From IMG/VR virus record IMGVR_UViG_3300043395_001804, positions 1 through 56,043 of that record: a stretch of 56,043 nucleotides of DNA. One strand, given 5' to 3'. The first letter of the stretch is position 1. Each line of letters opens with the position of its first letter. A program made the position numbers and the translations under genes. Positions 55,254 to 56,043 of this stretch are shown here, one piece after another. The DNA is from a virus. The notes under the pieces are model-generated. The model did not search any database and was not told the DNA's origin. It worked only from the letters and a program-made list of their open reading frames with translations.

Positions 55254-56043
55254 CTATTTATAGCGTTTACGTTTGACGGTTACGATCTGTGGTAAAAAGA
55301 TTAGTTGAGTCTTACCTTTCTTTAGGTCACCTAGCATGTACTTTTGTTTCTCTTCTCCTGCGTAGAGAACCATGCAAACTGGTTTGCATACTTCTATGAT
55401 TTTGTTGATCCATTCTACTACACCTTTAGCTGCTCTTGCTTCTTGGGTACGACATTGAACTGCTAGAGTTGCCTTAGTTGGGAGAGTCTCTAATGAGTAC
55501 TTGGTTGAAAGAGTGTATGGAGGCCCATCCAAGATTGGGACGTTAGGAATTACTTTGAGTCCTGCATCTTGCCATAGACGGGTACACCATCTAGCTCGGT
55601 ATAGGTTCCAAATGTTCTTTGCTAAAGGCCAGTGTGTGTAGCATGAGAAGTCTGGGCCAATCAAACAACGTGGGTTCATGTTGATTGCCCATTCTACGAA
55701 TTCTGCTGCTTGGTTGTAAACGCATTCAAACTTATGGTCTTCAGTGTAAAAGCCGATACAGCCTGGATCGTATTCGTCTGAGAAACTTTGGCTGTAACAG
55801 TGGTAGGCTTGCTCTGCTGGGTCGTCTGGGTAAGTGCATGTTGGGGCTAGGTCTGGTGTTGCTAGGTTCTCCTTGCTGAGTTCAGGGATACCTAGTTCTG
55901 TTAGACCATCGTATAGAATTGCTGGATTGATGAATGTCTGGATAGGCCCATCCTTCCAAGCGGATTCATAATGATCTGTTGGTACTGATTCATCTTCTTC
56001 GCTACCCTCAGATTCTTCTGGAGAGGGAGAAGAAGAATCTTGG
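55254..56043 (-). CDS. DUF4417-like domain, 3' part of the ParB-DUF4417 fusion
   Basis: Open from the right edge to the stop at 55254 with no start in the window. An acidic linker (SSSPSPEESEGSEEDES) is followed by INPAILYDGLTELGIPELSK and NMNPRCLIGPDFSCYTHWPL, then RARWCTRLWQDAGLKVIPNV, the signature of DUF4417. The phase at the edge fits exactly the truncated ParB-like gene at 1-344, giving 377 aa in total. The linker overlaps a purine-motif copy. Confidence 0.75.
   Translation of the reverse strand, partial: QDSSSPSPEESEGSEEDESVPTDHYESAWKDGPIQTFINPAILYDGLTELGIPELSKENLATPDLAPTCTYPDDPAEQAYHCYSQSFSDEYDPGCIGFYTEDHKFECVYNQAAEFVEWAINMNPRCLIGPDFSCYTHWPLAKNIWNLYRARWCTRLWQDAGLKVIPNVPILDGPPYTLSTKYSLETLPTKATLAVQCRTQEARAAKGVVEWINKIIEVCKPVCMVLYAGEEKQKYMLGDLKKGKTQLIFLPQIVTVKRKRYK

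Noticed and set aside
1-56043. Lysogeny genes, insertion sequences, CRISPR arrays, rRNA
   Set aside because: Looked for on both strands; no integrase, repressor, transposase, array or rRNA pattern was seen.

Overview
The window looks like one complete, circularly closed genome of a tailed double-stranded DNA phage (Caudoviricetes) of 56,043 bp. Terminase, portal, capsid, decoration, tail-tube, tape-measure and fibre-like genes are all present. I see no integrase, repressor or partition locus, so a virulent lifestyle is inferred. The gene that runs off the left edge (ParB-like, no stop) and the gene that runs off the right edge (DUF4417-like, no start) join in frame into one 377-residue protein, which is why I read the map as circular. 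The host is not known. One secreted protein (52981-53460) resembles, from memory, short exported proteins of Planctomycetes, which is a weak host clue.

Layout. Most genes are on the minus strand and read right to left. 1-10.7 kb: replication, recombination and nucleotide metabolism (ParB-like, primase-helicase, family A polymerase, SSB-like, RecA-like ATPase, PD-(D/E)XK nuclease, uracil-DNA-glycosylase-like, MazG-like) plus small basic proteins. 10.7-16.4 kb: glycosyltransferase-like protein, Cys-rich and baseplate-like proteins, portal, and a -1 frameshift gene pair. 16.4-25.4 kb: tail and neck genes. 25.4-38.3 kb: capsid, decoration, protease, fibres, small membrane proteins, a papain-like protein, terminases and a RuvC-like resolvase. 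38.6-42.0 kb: the only plus-strand operon, led by csrA and ending with a thermonuclease and a terminator. 42.0-44.75 kb: mostly structured non-coding DNA around a compositionally odd gene. 44.75-52.2 kb: many small accessory genes, a UvrD-like helicase and a pyrimidine-dimer-glycosylase-like gene. 52.2-53 kb: promoter, tRNA-Arg and tRNA-like structures. 53-55.2 kb: a secreted protein and three basic histone-like proteins.

The strongest unusual signal is in the large terminase gene. Its Walker A motif (GGAAGGGKSD) is split between the last G and the K by a 67-nt out-of-frame insert. The insert begins after a GGC codon, meets a UAA two codons later, folds into a perfect 9-bp stem, and ends with another GGC codon after which the correct frame resumes. 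This is the architecture expected for translational bypassing, as in T4 gene 60, or for a very small excised element. Its loop carries a polypyrimidine-CCAGA sequence (purine-rich, YCTGGA-led, on the plus strand) that recurs about 20 times in the genome.

Other systems read from the sequence: a phage csrA followed, downstream of its operon, by a region with six GGA motifs in hairpin loops that resembles a CsrB/RsmY-type sponge RNA; an intergenic element (TGCAATGNNGAATTTATTA) at 11 gene junctions; a short promoter-to-terminator transcript (candidate small RNA) upstream of the polymerase gene; and minihelix-like tRNA remnants.
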